Assembly: GCF_000614105.1 (NCBI RefSeq)
Contig: NZ_BAKH01000007.1
Coordinates: 1-61,957, forward strand
DNA length: 61,957 nt
Origin: Prevotella micans DSM 21469 = JCM 16134
Lineage (GTDB): Bacteria; Bacteroidota; Bacteroidia; Bacteroidales; Bacteroidaceae
Direction: 5' to 3'
This document shows positions 26,022-35,729 of the stretch, piece after piece. The position numbers and the translations under genes are program-made. Every line of letters begins with the position of its first letter. Positions within the stretch are counted from its first letter, which is position 1. A model generated the notes under the pieces. It worked only from the letters and a program-made list of their open reading frames with translations. It searched no databases and was not told the DNA's origin.

Positions 26022-26876
26022 TTATTTATTGTTGAATTCACGAAGGCGGATTCGGGTGAGTACCTGTTTTGTGTCGTAGGTGAAATCGCTGGAGAGAATC
26101 CAACTGTAGTATCCGGGGTCTTTTCTAAGTACTTCAGAGACGTCCATTCCTTTGTATTTCCCGAAGTTGAAAACTTCGTGCTTTCGTGGTTTATTTTGTT
26201 TGTCGAAGAGCACTTTACCATTTCCATCTGTTAGCTCTTTCCACACTATTCTTCCAGCGAAATCAACAAAATCGTTCATTCGCGAAAAGGCATCGAGTTC
26301 GTCCATGTCGTTTCGTAGAATACGCTCTGGGTCGTCTTGCTTGTCGGGCGAATACATGTCGAGTTGTCCTTGCAATACGCGCCATGTGGCCTCAGTGTCC
26401 TGGTCGGCGCGATGGGCTTTGAAGTCATCGTCCATGTTTCGGTTACAATAGAATTTATATGCGGCAGCTAGGTTGCGTCGTTCCATCTTCTGGAAAATAT
26501 TCATTGCGTCAATTTGCCGGCATTTAGAGAAATCGAAATCTATTTCAGCACGCAAAAACTCTTCGGCTAGGAGCGGCAGGTCGAATCTGTTGGAGTTGTA
26601 GCCTGCAAAATCGCATCCCGTGAATCGATCGGCCAATTCTTTGGCTTTCTCCTTAAATGTCGGAGCATCCTTAACATCTTCATCATTAATCCCTGTCAAT
26701 TCGGTAACGATTTTTGGAATCGGGCATTCGGGATTGATGAAAAGATTATCGCGCTCTTCCTTTCCGTCGGGGTATATTTTGATGAAAGAAATTTGGATTA
26801 TTCTGTCCCTAACAAGATCAAGCCCCGTTGCTTCGAGGTCGAAAACAATCAGGGGCTTAGTCAGATTCAATTTCAT
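26022..26876 (-). CDS. DnaQ-like 3'-5' exonuclease
   Basis: This DEDDh exonuclease resembles the DNA polymerase III epsilon subunit. The motifs are VFDLEATGL (Exo I, D-x-E), FAGYNSNRFDLPLL (Exo II) and HRADQDTEATWRVL (Exo III, H...D). The C-terminal part (KHEVFNFGKYKGMDVSEVL, DPGYYSWILSSDF) is an added domain found in Bacteroidales homologues. It probably does DNA proofreading or repair. It sits 23 nt after dnaN and 10 nt before coaBC. Confidence 0.88.
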   Translation of the reverse strand: MKLNLTKPLIVFDLEATGLDLVRDRIIQISFIKIYPDGKEERDNLFINPECPIPKIVTELTGINDEDVKDAPTFKEKAKELADRFTGCDFAGYNSNRFDLPLLAEEFLRAEIDFDFSKCRQIDAMNIFQKMERRNLAAAYKFYCNRNMDDDFKAHRADQDTEATWRVLQGQLDMYSPDKQDDPERILRNDMDELDAFSRMNDFVDFAGRIVWKELTDGNGKVLFDKQNKPRKHEVFNFGKYKGMDVSEVLRKDPGYYSWILSSDFTYDTKQVLTRIRLREFNNK

Positions 26877-26899
26877 AAGGTATAAGGTTTAAATACCTT

Positions 26900-28024
26900 T
26901 TAATCGTTGAGCAGCATGGGCATTATGAGCATCAGAATCTCTTGGTTTTCTTCCTGCCCGTCGGGCTCAATAACACCAGCTCGCGATGGGTCGGCTAACC
27001 GAACGGCAACATTCTCGCTCTGTAGGTTATTCAGAATTTCTAACATGCTCGAACCTTTGAAACCAATCTGCATCGGAGTGCCTTCATATTCGCATGTGAT
27101 ACTTTCTTTCGCACGTGTCGAGAAGTCAACATCTTCTGCGCTAAGTTCAAGCTGCCCATTACCAACTTTGTAGCGAATGAGCTGTGACGAGTCGCTCGAA
27201 AATGGAAGTACACGACGTAATGCACCAATGAACGACTTGCGGTCAATCACGATGTGATTAGGATTATCTTTCGGAATAACGCTATCGTAGTTCGGATAAC
27301 GCCCTTCTATCAAACGGCAATTTAGCTTTCCATCAGTGAATGTTATCTCGGCTGAATGTTGGTCGAAGCGAATCATTACGTTGCTACCATCTTTCACAAG
27401 CACATTCTTTAACAGCGTTGCAGGTTTCCTGGGAAGAATGAAAGCGGATGGAGCATCACTTTTAATGTTCAGATTCTTGTTGCGCACCAACTTGTGTCCG
27501 TCACTTGCAACGATGGCTAGATAGTCGGCTGTAAGGTCGAAATAAATACCATTCATCACTGGTCGCAGCTCATCCTGAGCGGTTGCAAAGAGTGAACGCG
27601 AAATATTGTCGGCTAGCACACCCGAGTCGATGGTCATAGAAATTGCCCCCTCGTCTACAGCCTGTACCTGAGGATATTCCTCTGCATTTTGTATCGGAAA
27701 ATCGTAGTAACCATTTTGGTAGGTTACATAAATTTTCAGTTCTCCCAGATTGATGTCTATGTTAAGTGGTTGCTCAGGCAGTTCCTTCACCGCATCAATG
27801 ATAGTCTGACTATTAACCGCAAACATCCCTTCGCCTTCGAAACTTTCAAGAGGCATTGTTGACTGCATCACATTCTCGCTGTCGGATGCCGTAACAATTA
27901 ATTGCCCGTCGCGAACTTCGAAAAGGAAGCAATCAAGAATGGGGAGTGTGTTTTTGCTGTTTATAACTCGCGAAAGAGAAAGCAATCTGCTATTGAGTGC
28001 AGTGCTCGAAATAGTAAATCTCAT
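26900..28024 (-). CDS. dnaN: DNA polymerase III beta sliding clamp
   Basis: The clamp tethers polymerase to DNA. The start at 28024 (MRFTISSTALNSRLLSLSRV) is used; a longer frame from 28075 has no support and would overlap the promoter side. The protein is 374 residues in three clamp domains, with NTLPILDCFLFEV, RSLFATAQDELRPVMNGIYF, ASDGHKLVR and the C-terminal IMPMLL. In this lineage dnaN is away from dnaA. It heads the dnaN-exonuclease-coaBC-porD operon. Confidence 0.96.
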   Translation of the reverse strand: MRFTISSTALNSRLLSLSRVINSKNTLPILDCFLFEVRDGQLIVTASDSENVMQSTMPLESFEGEGMFAVNSQTIIDAVKELPEQPLNIDINLGELKIYVTYQNGYYDFPIQNAEEYPQVQAVDEGAISMTIDSGVLADNISRSLFATAQDELRPVMNGIYFDLTADYLAIVASDGHKLVRNKNLNIKSDAPSAFILPRKPATLLKNVLVKDGSNVMIRFDQHSAEITFTDGKLNCRLIEGRYPNYDSVIPKDNPNHIVIDRKSFIGALRRVLPFSSDSSQLIRYKVGNGQLELSAEDVDFSTRAKESITCEYEGTPMQIGFKGSSMLEILNNLQSENVAVRLADPSRAGVIEPDGQEENQEILMLIMPMLLND

Positions 28025-28104
28025 CAGTATACTTATTTTAGTTATTATTTCGTGTGGGGAATGTGTGTGAAACAAATGGTTCTTATACCACGTTTTTTCT
28101 GTTC

Positions 28105-28135
28105 ACAAAAATACGAAAAACGGGTGAGGCACAAA
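28105..28135 (-). promoter_or_regulatory. Promoter of dnaN (-33 and -7)
   Basis: On the minus strand TTTG (28132-28135) is followed after 18 nt by TATTTTTGT (28105-28113), which matches TAnnTTTG. It is 81 nt upstream of the dnaN ATG. Confidence 0.5.
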
Positions 28136-28175
28136 AAATAATAGTGAAAGATTCCCCTACTAGGCTCTATTTTAG

Positions 28176-28183
28176 TAATTTCG
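28176..28183 (+). promoter_or_regulatory. Probable -7 element for the DUF3127 gene
   Basis: TAATTTCG differs from TAnnTTTG at one base and lies 36 nt upstream of the ATG at 28219. Confidence 0.35.
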
Positions 28184-28218
28184 CGAACACATAAAAATAT
28201 ACTTTAATACACGTTCTA

Positions 28219-28626
28219 ATGGATTTACAAGGAAAAGTTATTGCAGTTATGGAGCCTCGCGAGGGTACATCAGCTCGTGGCCCATGGAAGAGTCAAGATT
28301 ATGTTATAGAAACCCATGATTCATATCCAAAGAAGATGGTTTTCTCAATCTTTGGCGCTGACCGCATAGAGCAGTTCAAAATTAGGGCTGGAGAAGAAAT
28401 CATAGTTAGTTTCGATATTGACGCCCACGAATATAATGGTCGTTGGTTTAACAGCATTAGAGCTTGGAATATTCAGCGTTTAGATTCGGCTGCCGCACAA
28501 GCTGCCGCTGCTCCCGTGGGTGCAATTCCAACAAGTACTCCTCAACCTGCAGCCCCAGTAGGAGGTACACAAGCCCCTTTCCCGCCGACAACGGAAAGTA
28601 GTTCAACCGATGACCTCCCTTTCTAA
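28219..28626 (+). CDS. DUF3127 protein with SSB-like C-terminal tip
   Basis: This 135-residue cytoplasmic protein of the DUF3127 family looks OB-fold-like: MDLQGKVIAVMEPREGTS, WKSQDYVIETHDSYPKKMVF, EIIVSFDIDAHEYNGRWF and SIRAWNIQRL. A low-complexity linker rich in Ala, Pro and Thr follows, ending SSSTDDLPF. An acidic D-D-x-P-F end is what bacterial SSB proteins use to recruit repair enzymes. Single-stranded nucleic acid binding and partner recruitment are therefore plausible but not shown. It is transcribed alone, divergent from dnaN, with a strong terminator. Confidence 0.85.
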   Translation: MDLQGKVIAVMEPREGTSARGPWKSQDYVIETHDSYPKKMVFSIFGADRIEQFKIRAGEEIIVSFDIDAHEYNGRWFNSIRAWNIQRLDSAAAQAAAAPVGAIPTSTPQPAAPVGGTQAPFPPTTESSSTDDLPF

Positions 28627-28655
28627 GAAAGTTTTTGTTATACTTAAATTCTCCG

Positions 28656-28689
28656 AGTCTCTTCTTTTTTGAAGAGACTTGTTTTTTTT
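28656..28689 (+). terminator. Rho-independent terminator of the DUF3127 gene
   Basis: AGTCTCTTC-TTTTTT-GAAGAGACT gives a 9-bp stem followed by TGTTTTTTTT, a classic intrinsic terminator 30 nt after the stop codon. Confidence 0.85.
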
Positions 28690-28719
28690 GTAATTGTTTG
28701 TTCTCAAGTTATCTTGTCT

Positions 28720-29682
28720 CTAGAAACGAGAGTAAATATAGAACTTGCGATATAAAGAGAAGAGTTTGTCGGGGATGGAGAATGAGAGAGTGGGGGAATG
28801 GAACATGCGGAAGAAGAGTTTATCTATGGGATTCTTTGAATGGTAGTTGAGAATTTTGTCGATTTCAGAGAATAAACTAAGTGGAATGCGATGACGGTGA
28901 GCGTCGCGATAAACAGTTAGCATGCCAAGGTTGATAGCATTACGATAGTATCTGCGCTTGTCGTGCTTGATGAAATAACGATTCACAACTACGTTGGCGC
29001 GAGCTCCCGAGAGAATCGATTTTAAGTTGATGCGATGGGTGTACGATTCGAAGTTGTTGCAGCGATAGTTGTAGACAACATCGTCTGTCCATGTTCGCCG
29101 GCCTTTAAATAACAAGCATGGCAGAACCGAATAGTCTTCCGAAAAGCTTATTTGGTCGCTGAACCCAATGGAATTGTCTGTAAACAAACTGCGACGGAAC
29201 AGTTTCGCCCAAATGAATCCGTTGCCCTTGTGGCAAAGCAGCATTCGCAGCCGCTTTTTGGAAGACACGTGTTGTGGTAGGACGTTCTTTTCGTGCTTGC
29301 AACCTATTTTACGATAGGCTCCTTCGATAATGTCGAAGTTGCCCGATTCGGCTTTAGCTACTAGACTTTGAATGGCGGTTGGGGGTATGAAATCGTCGCT
29401 ATCTACAAAGGTTATGTATTCTCCCGTGGCTGCATCGATGCCCTTTTGTCGTACAATTCCGATGCCGCAATTGTACTCGTTATGAATGATGCGTACTTGC
29501 GCTTGTCGGTTGGGATGCCTTTCTATGCAGGTTTTAAGAATGTCGATGCTGCGGTCGGGCGAGCAATCGTCTACAAATATGTATTCAAGGTTGTTATAGG
29601 TTTGCACGAATAAACTTTCGACGCATTGTTCGATGTATTTTTCTACGCCATATACGGGAACGAGGACTGAAACTTTCATCAT
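28720..29682 (-). CDS. Glycosyltransferase family 2
   Basis: A 320-residue GT2 (GT-A fold) enzyme: VSVLVPVYGVEKYIEQCVES, YIFVDDCSPDRS (nucleotide binding) and YITFVDSDDF (the DxD metal site). No membrane segment is evident except weak C-terminal hydrophobicity. It transfers an unknown sugar, probably to a surface glycan. Its ATG overlaps the nuclease-helicase stop (ATGA), so it ends the leuS operon. Confidence 0.88.
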   Translation of the reverse strand: MMKVSVLVPVYGVEKYIEQCVESLFVQTYNNLEYIFVDDCSPDRSIDILKTCIERHPNRQAQVRIIHNEYNCGIGIVRQKGIDAATGEYITFVDSDDFIPPTAIQSLVAKAESGNFDIIEGAYRKIGCKHEKNVLPQHVSSKKRLRMLLCHKGNGFIWAKLFRRSLFTDNSIGFSDQISFSEDYSVLPCLLFKGRRTWTDDVVYNYRCNNFESYTHRINLKSILSGARANVVVNRYFIKHDKRRYYRNAINLGMLTVYRDAHRHRIPLSLFSEIDKILNYHSKNPIDKLFFRMFHSPTLSFSIPDKLFSLYRKFYIYSRF

Positions 29683-32600
29683 TTCTTTTCAGAATTAAAA
29701 TATTTTGGCGGCAAAGGTAGTGCTTCAGCGTCGAGATAACCGCCGCTTTGGCGCGTACTGTCTATTAGCTTGGCGAATATTTCAGATTGCTGAAGGATTT
29801 GTTCGTTGCCAGTCATTATGAGTTGCTTTCGTGCTCGGGTTATGGCCACGTTGAGTTTGCGATCTATTATCTGCCCGTTTTCTACAAATGTATTGGCCGT
29901 GAGGAAGTCGAGTTGGTAGGTCCGCTGAACGGTGAACGAGTAGATTATGATGTCGCGCTGACTGCCTTGGTATCGCTCCACGGTGTCGATGGTTATGTCG
30001 AGCAGTTTGGGTATTTGCAGTTTATGAATGGCCTTGCGAATCATGGCTATTTGGTTTCGATATGGCACGATTACGCCCACCGACTGTGGGGAAAAATCGG
30101 CTCCGAGCATGCGATGTACCCTACTAAGCACGAGGGCGGTTATATCGGCTTCGTGAACGTTTACCTTGTCTGAAAGATTTGGCTGACGGCAGTTTCTTGA
30201 GGGAATGAAAATCATTCGGTGGGCAGTTAAGAATCTGTCGAACTCACTCGTTGCCGGTTGCATGTGAGAGATGTTGCTCTCGGTTTGATGTGCCAGTGGA
30301 ACGGGCCTTAGTTGTTCGTTGGCATAGAAATGGGCTGACGGAAATTGGGCTATGTCGGGGTGCATGCGCCCTTGCTTACGCAGCGTGCCGATGAATTGCT
30401 CTCGATTGGCGGCACGCTCAATTCTTATTAATCGTTCGAAAAGCGAATCGGCGCAGTTTGTTAAATGGATGCCGTTTAGCAACGAGTTATTTACTTGTGC
30501 CTCGGCTGTGCTTTGCTGCACTACGGCGGGCAGCTGTTTGTAGTCGCCTATGAGGATGAATTTTCTAATTTGGCACTCGCCGTCTTGATGGGCGGCGAGT
30601 AGGCCAATGATGTTCGGCTCGAGAATCTGACTCGCTTCGTCGACTATGGCCAGGTCGAAATGCTTAATCTTGAAAAGATAATCGCGCGCGCCGACGGTGG
30701 ATGTCGTTCCTACGATGATGCGCGTGTCGGCAATGAGCTGTTTGATGGCCGAAAGGTTGGGCTGCTTTTCAACAATTTCAGAGATTAAATGCGGGGCGAA
30801 TTGCGGATCGCAGCTCAGTGGATTGCCCAAGCGGATATAGTCGAAACCTGAGGTAGAGAGCATGACGCAAATTTCGTCGACGGCGCGATTGGTATAAGCC
30901 ATAAGGAGGATGTTTCCGTCGAGATGTTCGCTAACGAGAAACTGCAGCGCCTGCGATGTTTTGCCGGTTCCGGGAGGGCCGATGAGCAGGAAATAATCTT
31001 TGGATTGGCGGGCGCGTAGAATTATGTTATCGTAGTCGGCGCTGTATGTTTTCGATAGCTGCACATTGTTGTCGGCCTGTGGTTCGCGCATTCCGAAAAG
31101 CAATTTCCTACGTTCAGCGGGCGTAGTTATAAAGGTGTATAGTCCGCGCAGAGCGGTGGTGCCGCTTATGTCGCTTGAGGCATGCTCTATGGCGAAGCAA
31201 TCGTCGGAGATGAGGTCGGCGTTTTGTTGCCCGTCGTTCAGTTTAATAATTATTCGTTCGGGCATAATTTCCTGCAACGTTCCTTTGAAAAGAATGCTTT
31301 TCCGCACGTCTGGTTCGTTTTTCGGTTCGTAGGCATACAGGTAAATCATGTCGCCGCGACGAAAGTTGGGTAAGAAGTTTTGAGTTTGCTGCGGCTGAAT
31401 ATCCAATGTTATAATGTCGAATCCGCTGAACTCTGTGCTAGCTTGCTTGTCGGCAATGGTTAAGTCGGTAAAGATGTTGCCGGTTTCAATCTTTTCGCTC
31501 AGCGGCATGTTCCAAAGGTCGGCGTGGCAGCTCGATACCCCTTCGCGTGCGCCGACTTTTGAAATAAGTTGCTCTTTCATTACGAAAGTTATCATGCGCG
31601 AAAGGTAAGCCCGTTCGGTTTCGGGCATTTGGTGAAGCGGATTTAGAATTTTATTGAGCTGCGGAAGTAGATAACGATGATAGAATGTTGAATTTAAACC
31701 ATTGACATTTAGATTTTCTGGTGTAAGGCGGTCAATCACACCTTCGAATCCGTTTTGTGCAATCCAATATTCGGTAGCTACGGTTGTATTGCGAAATTTA
31801 ATGGCCTCGGCCAGCAGTTTTCGTAGCGGCGATACGTCGAGTAATCCGCTCGGCAGAGGATATTTTGAGTAAAGCAGGCTAATGTGAGCCTTCTTTGCGC
31901 TCACGCCGAAGTTGTATTGCAGTATGCCGAAGTAAAGTAGCAGCTGAACGTAATGCTTTTCGATGTGCAGCGAGCCGTAATGGTTGCCCTGCTTGCGCTC
32001 GATGAACAGATTTTTGCCCGACTTTTGCTCAACTAATAGTTTAAAGTCGGTCGTCATGAGGTCGACCCTCCCCTGGATACCCAGCTTTTCGCATACAAAC
32101 GAAGGTTCGAGTAAAGCTTTTTCTCTACTGAATTCGCTGAATAGTTCTTCGGTTATGGCTTCGATATTTCTGGCTTGACGGACGCATTCCTGCTTGAATT
32201 CTTCGCTCGAGAAATCAGTGCAGGCTGCAAAGTCGAGTGCCTTTTTGCGGAAGTTAGCTCGAAAAGTATTTGTAATGTCATAGTTGTTGGGATGGTTAAT
32301 GATGTCGTCGAGCGCCGCGCCGGCAAAGTTTCCCAGTAAAGTGTACTTGTTGTTAGGCCTTTCTGAAAACCGTTTTACGGTGAATAACAGCGGATGATGA
32401 CCATACTCTTCGAAACAGTTCGCGATGGCAGAGATGTCTAGCAGATAATCAGGTTCAACCACAATCATTCCAGGAATAATCCGCCGTCTCTTTATTCGAC
32501 AATCCAGTAGATTGAGTTGCATGCCCTCGCATAGAATCCGGCGTAGATACGAATGGTCGATATAATCCGGCGTGTCCGAATAGTATACTGTTAGCAATTG

Positions 32601-33065
32601 GTTTCTGTAGTCATTACTAATCACGGCTACATGAATGGTGTGGTTATCCCATGAGCGTACCACACAACGAATATATTTATGGTCGATTGTTTGTCTGGCT
32701 GTAGTTTGTCTGCCAACTGCTGGAATCTTTTGCAATAAGTCTGCCGGGATGTCTTCGTTGAATATGGCAGAAATGAATATGGCTAACGCTCGACAATCGA
32801 ACAACAAATCGTCGGGCAATATTCGGGCCATTGAATAGCTGTGTCGTTGCATAGTATTTATCGCTGCGGTATCTTTTGGATTTATTTTTTGATCGCGACA
32901 AAGTCTATCCACTTGAGATGCCAGATTACCAAACCCGTATTTTGAATCTTTTAATGCTTCTCTGCAAGCTGTTGCAAGCGTTTGGTACATTAGCCGATTT
33001 TGTATTTCGGGCTCGGTCGAAAGGATTTCATTTATCTGTGAGAATAATTCTTCGGAGATTGTCAT
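29679..33065 (-). CDS. Dna2-like nuclease-helicase (PD-(D/E)XK plus SF1B helicase)
   Basis: At 1128 residues this is a two-enzyme protein. The start at 33065 (MTISEELFSQ) is 8 nt after the porZ stop; a longer start at 33098 would overlap it. In the N-terminal half, GRVDLMTTDFKLLVEQKSG gives the Asp and E-x-K of a Cas4/RecB-type nuclease, and HYVQLLLYFGIL follows. The C-terminal half is a UvrD/Upf1-like helicase: LIGPPGTGKTSQAL, LAIVDEASQILEP, LIGDYKQLPAV, TVERYQGSQRDIIIYS and LNVAITRARKQLIM. The order nuclease then helicase is that of eukaryotic Dna2. The role is probably DNA end or flap processing. It is embedded in the leuS-porZ operon. Confidence 0.85.
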   Translation of the reverse strand: MTISEELFSQINEILSTEPEIQNRLMYQTLATACREALKDSKYGFGNLASQVDRLCRDQKINPKDTAAINTMQRHSYSMARILPDDLLFDCRALAIFISAIFNEDIPADLLQKIPAVGRQTTARQTIDHKYIRCVVRSWDNHTIHVAVISNDYRNQLLTVYYSDTPDYIDHSYLRRILCEGMQLNLLDCRIKRRRIIPGMIVVEPDYLLDISAIANCFEEYGHHPLLFTVKRFSERPNNKYTLLGNFAGAALDDIINHPNNYDITNTFRANFRKKALDFAACTDFSSEEFKQECVRQARNIEAITEELFSEFSREKALLEPSFVCEKLGIQGRVDLMTTDFKLLVEQKSGKNLFIERKQGNHYGSLHIEKHYVQLLLYFGILQYNFGVSAKKAHISLLYSKYPLPSGLLDVSPLRKLLAEAIKFRNTTVATEYWIAQNGFEGVIDRLTPENLNVNGLNSTFYHRYLLPQLNKILNPLHQMPETERAYLSRMITFVMKEQLISKVGAREGVSSCHADLWNMPLSEKIETGNIFTDLTIADKQASTEFSGFDIITLDIQPQQTQNFLPNFRRGDMIYLYAYEPKNEPDVRKSILFKGTLQEIMPERIIIKLNDGQQNADLISDDCFAIEHASSDISGTTALRGLYTFITTPAERRKLLFGMREPQADNNVQLSKTYSADYDNIILRARQSKDYFLLIGPPGTGKTSQALQFLVSEHLDGNILLMAYTNRAVDEICVMLSTSGFDYIRLGNPLSCDPQFAPHLISEIVEKQPNLSAIKQLIADTRIIVGTTSTVGARDYLFKIKHFDLAIVDEASQILEPNIIGLLAAHQDGECQIRKFILIGDYKQLPAVVQQSTAEAQVNNSLLNGIHLTNCADSLFERLIRIERAANREQFIGTLRKQGRMHPDIAQFPSAHFYANEQLRPVPLAHQTESNISHMQPATSEFDRFLTAHRMIFIPSRNCRQPNLSDKVNVHEADITALVLSRVHRMLGADFSPQSVGVIVPYRNQIAMIRKAIHKLQIPKLLDITIDTVERYQGSQRDIIIYSFTVQRTYQLDFLTANTFVENGQIIDRKLNVAITRARKQLIMTGNEQILQQSEIFAKLIDSTRQSGGYLDAEALPLPPKYFNSEKK

Positions 33066-33073
33066 ATGTGTGG

Positions 33074-35097
33074 TTAATTCACTACGGCTATCTTGCAAAC
33101 GGTACCTTGTTTCCCGTTCTGGTCGGCCGAGAGAACCATATAGACACCTGAACTAACACGCTTGCCATGCCTATCGTTACCGTTCCATGTGAATGTGCCG
33201 CCGTTTGCCATGCCTTCGGCTACGAGAGCTCCGGTAGAAGTGACAATCTTTACGGTGGCGTTGTGGACAAGACCTCCTACGGTTATCAGGCCTTTGTAAC
33301 CTGGCTTAACCGGATTAGGATAGGCATAGGCGGTTGCAGAACCCGGATTGTCGGGCGATTCGGTGGCATCGGATGCGTATGAGCAGAGGCCCTTGTCGGT
33401 ACCGAAGAACACCTCGCCCGTTGCGTGGTTTATGGCGATAGACTGGATGTTATTCGATAGGAGCGGACTGTTTGTCGAGAGGAAATGCTGCAACTGGGTC
33501 ATGTTGTCGGAGCTGATGAGATAGACTCCGTTATCGTTTGTGCCGAACCATTTACGACCGCCGGCATCAATGGCAATGCAGGTTATGTCTACTCCCGATA
33601 GCAGGTAGTCGGCCAGGTTGGTACCGTCGTTGCGCGGAATTTTTACTTGCGTAAATATGGGGTTGTCGAGGTTGGAAAACTGCGATGTTTCGAGCACGAT
33701 TGGGCCCACGTTGGTACCTAGCCAGATGTTGCCTGATGGTCTTCGGCTACGCAGTGCGATATGCTGGCCTGCACTTCGCGGCTGTCTTGATTATAGAATC
33801 GCCTTACTGAGAAGAGGGTGTCGCGAGCGATATTGTAGCAAAACAGGCCCTTGTCGTCGTAATAATCGTTACAAAACCAAAGTAGGCCGCGACTGTCTAC
33901 AAGGGGTGATGAAAGAACGGTTAGACTTCGGCCGTCTTCGATGATTGTTCGTTGCGAGTGCGAGGTCATTTCGCCGCCGAATGGAATGCTTAGAATGTTC
34001 TGATTGCGGGCCTGACTGTTTAGAATCCAAAGCGTGCCATTAGGTGCAAAGGTTAGTCCGTTGATAAGCACATAGTCGTTGCCGAGTTCCTTGTTTTTGT
34101 TGTCGATAGCCCCGCCTAGCAAACTGTTATCGCGATTGTAGAACTTGGCCAACTGGCCGTTATTGAATTCGTATAAGCCGGTTCGCCCGCCCACGAACAC
34201 GCGATTGGGGTTGCGCGGGTCCACGGCTATGGTATTGTTGTCTTCATATGCGTAGCCGGTTGTTGAAGATACATTTTCCTGGAAGATGTTCCACTCGCCA
34301 TTGCGCAGTACTTGAACGATTCCGGGTAGGTTGAGCTGCGATTTACCCGACTGGTATAGGCCGCCCACGGTGTAGAGTGCGCCAGATGTGAAGCGCATAA
34401 AGGCAAAGTGGTTGTATTTAGGACCGCCGGGTTGGAGAGTTTTCACGATGTCGAGCAGTTCGGCGGGTATGGTTCGTGGTTGGGCTTTGTAGTTGTCGAT
34501 GAATTGCCAGTTGCTTTTATCTAGTAGGTTCGAGGTGTTCCATCCCCTGAACAGACCTTTGGTTCGGCAGGCTGCATAAACGGCGTCGCGGTCAGTGTAG
34601 CAATAATCCACTTTGAATCCCAGCTTATAGGTGTCGCTTATTTCAGCTTGGGCTATGTTGAGTTTCATAATTCCGAATCCGGTAGAGATGTAGCAGTACG
34701 GGCCGCTCATGTAGAGATGGTTAACGGTTTTGTCTTCGGGCATCGATTTGTTTTGATAGTCGGATATGTTGACCACTTCGCCCCGGTCGTCGAGCAAATC
34801 GATATTATAGTTGTCGTAGACGATAACAAGCTTGCGCACGCTACTGTTCCATGCTATCATGTGGATTCCACAATCGTTGAGAACGTTTGTTTTATCGAAC
34901 GTTTCGATGCTTTGGTCGTTACGGTTGTAGGCGTAGAGATTTCCCGACGCAAGTACATAGAGCTTGTGTGCGGTGGGCTCTATCCACGTTACATCGCTAT
35001 AGGCCATGTGGGCTTTCCATGAGCCGATGGCCTGTGCGGTGGCGTTGGTTGCGATGAGGATTATCGACGCCAGGCTTAGCAGGATTTTTCTTTTCAT
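33074..35097 (-). CDS. porZ: Type IX secretion system protein PorZ-like, apparent frameshift near 33732
   Basis: PorZ is a surface T9SS component in Porphyromonas with two beta-propellers and a C-terminal sorting domain. The start at 35097 gives a signal peptide ([20 protein letters not shown]), then [19 protein letters not shown]. Propeller-like repeats follow: [29 protein letters not shown] and [14 protein letters not shown]. The frame breaks after CVAEDHQ, where one G of GGGC is missing, and resumes [14 protein letters not shown] through [14 protein letters not shown]. The final ~85 residues ([19 protein letters not shown] ... SSGVYMVLS) are a T9SS sorting domain. With the base restored it is 674 residues. 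It overlaps the rdgB stop by ATGA. Confidence 0.85.
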
Positions 35098-35677
35098 ACG
35101 TGTTGCTGCTTTATGTGTTCGGCAAGTTTTCTGACTGCGCGTGCTCTGTGCGATATTTGATTTTTTACCTCGTCGCCCAGTTCGGCGAAGCTTTTGTCGT
35201 AGCATCAGGAATGAACACTGGGTCGTAGCCAAATCCTCTCACGCCGCTTGGCTGGTGGGCTATACGCCCTTCGACAATTCCTTCAAAGCGATGTTCTTTG
35301 CCGTGGACTATTAACGAAATAACGGTTCTGAATCGTGCTTTGCGGTTGTTATTGTTTCCTAATTTATCAAGTAGTTTGGCCATGTTGGCTTGGCTATCGT
35401 GGTCGGTTTCTTTGGCGTATCGGGCCGAGTGTACGCCAGGTTGCCCGCCGAGGGCGTCAACTTCGAGTCCGGTGTCGTCGGCGAAGCAGTCGAGAGCGTA
35501 TCGACTGGCGATGTAGTTTGATTTCTGACTGGCATTTTCTTCGAGCGTGTCGCCGGTTTCTGGAATGTCGTCGTGGCATCCGATGTCGTTGAGCGACACG
35601 ATGTTGAATTCCTGGCCGAGGATATTCTTTATCTCATCGAGTTTGTGTTGGTTGTTGGTTACGAATACTATTTTCAT
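35094..35677 (-). CDS. rdgB: XTP/dITP pyrophosphatase, apparent frameshift near 35203
   Basis: RdgB/HAM1 hydrolyses non-canonical purine triphosphates (XTP, dITP) to keep them out of DNA. The start at 35677 ([16 protein letters not shown]) is the family start. [30 protein letters not shown] and [11 protein letters not shown] are diagnostic. After PD the frame fails; one added G (GATGGCTAC for GATGCTAC) restores [20 protein letters not shown] and a normal end at 35094, 194 residues in all. The true stop then overlaps porZ by ATGA, which strongly supports the restored frame. Confidence 0.92.
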
Positions 35678-35729
35678 TGTTTCGTTATGCAATTTTATGG
35701 TGAGGAGTGTCCGAGGGCCATAACGGAAG

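Noticed and set aside
29679..33065. Phage-defence nuclease-helicase system
   Set aside because: The gene sits inside a housekeeping operon with no other defence genes, so defence is not supported by context.
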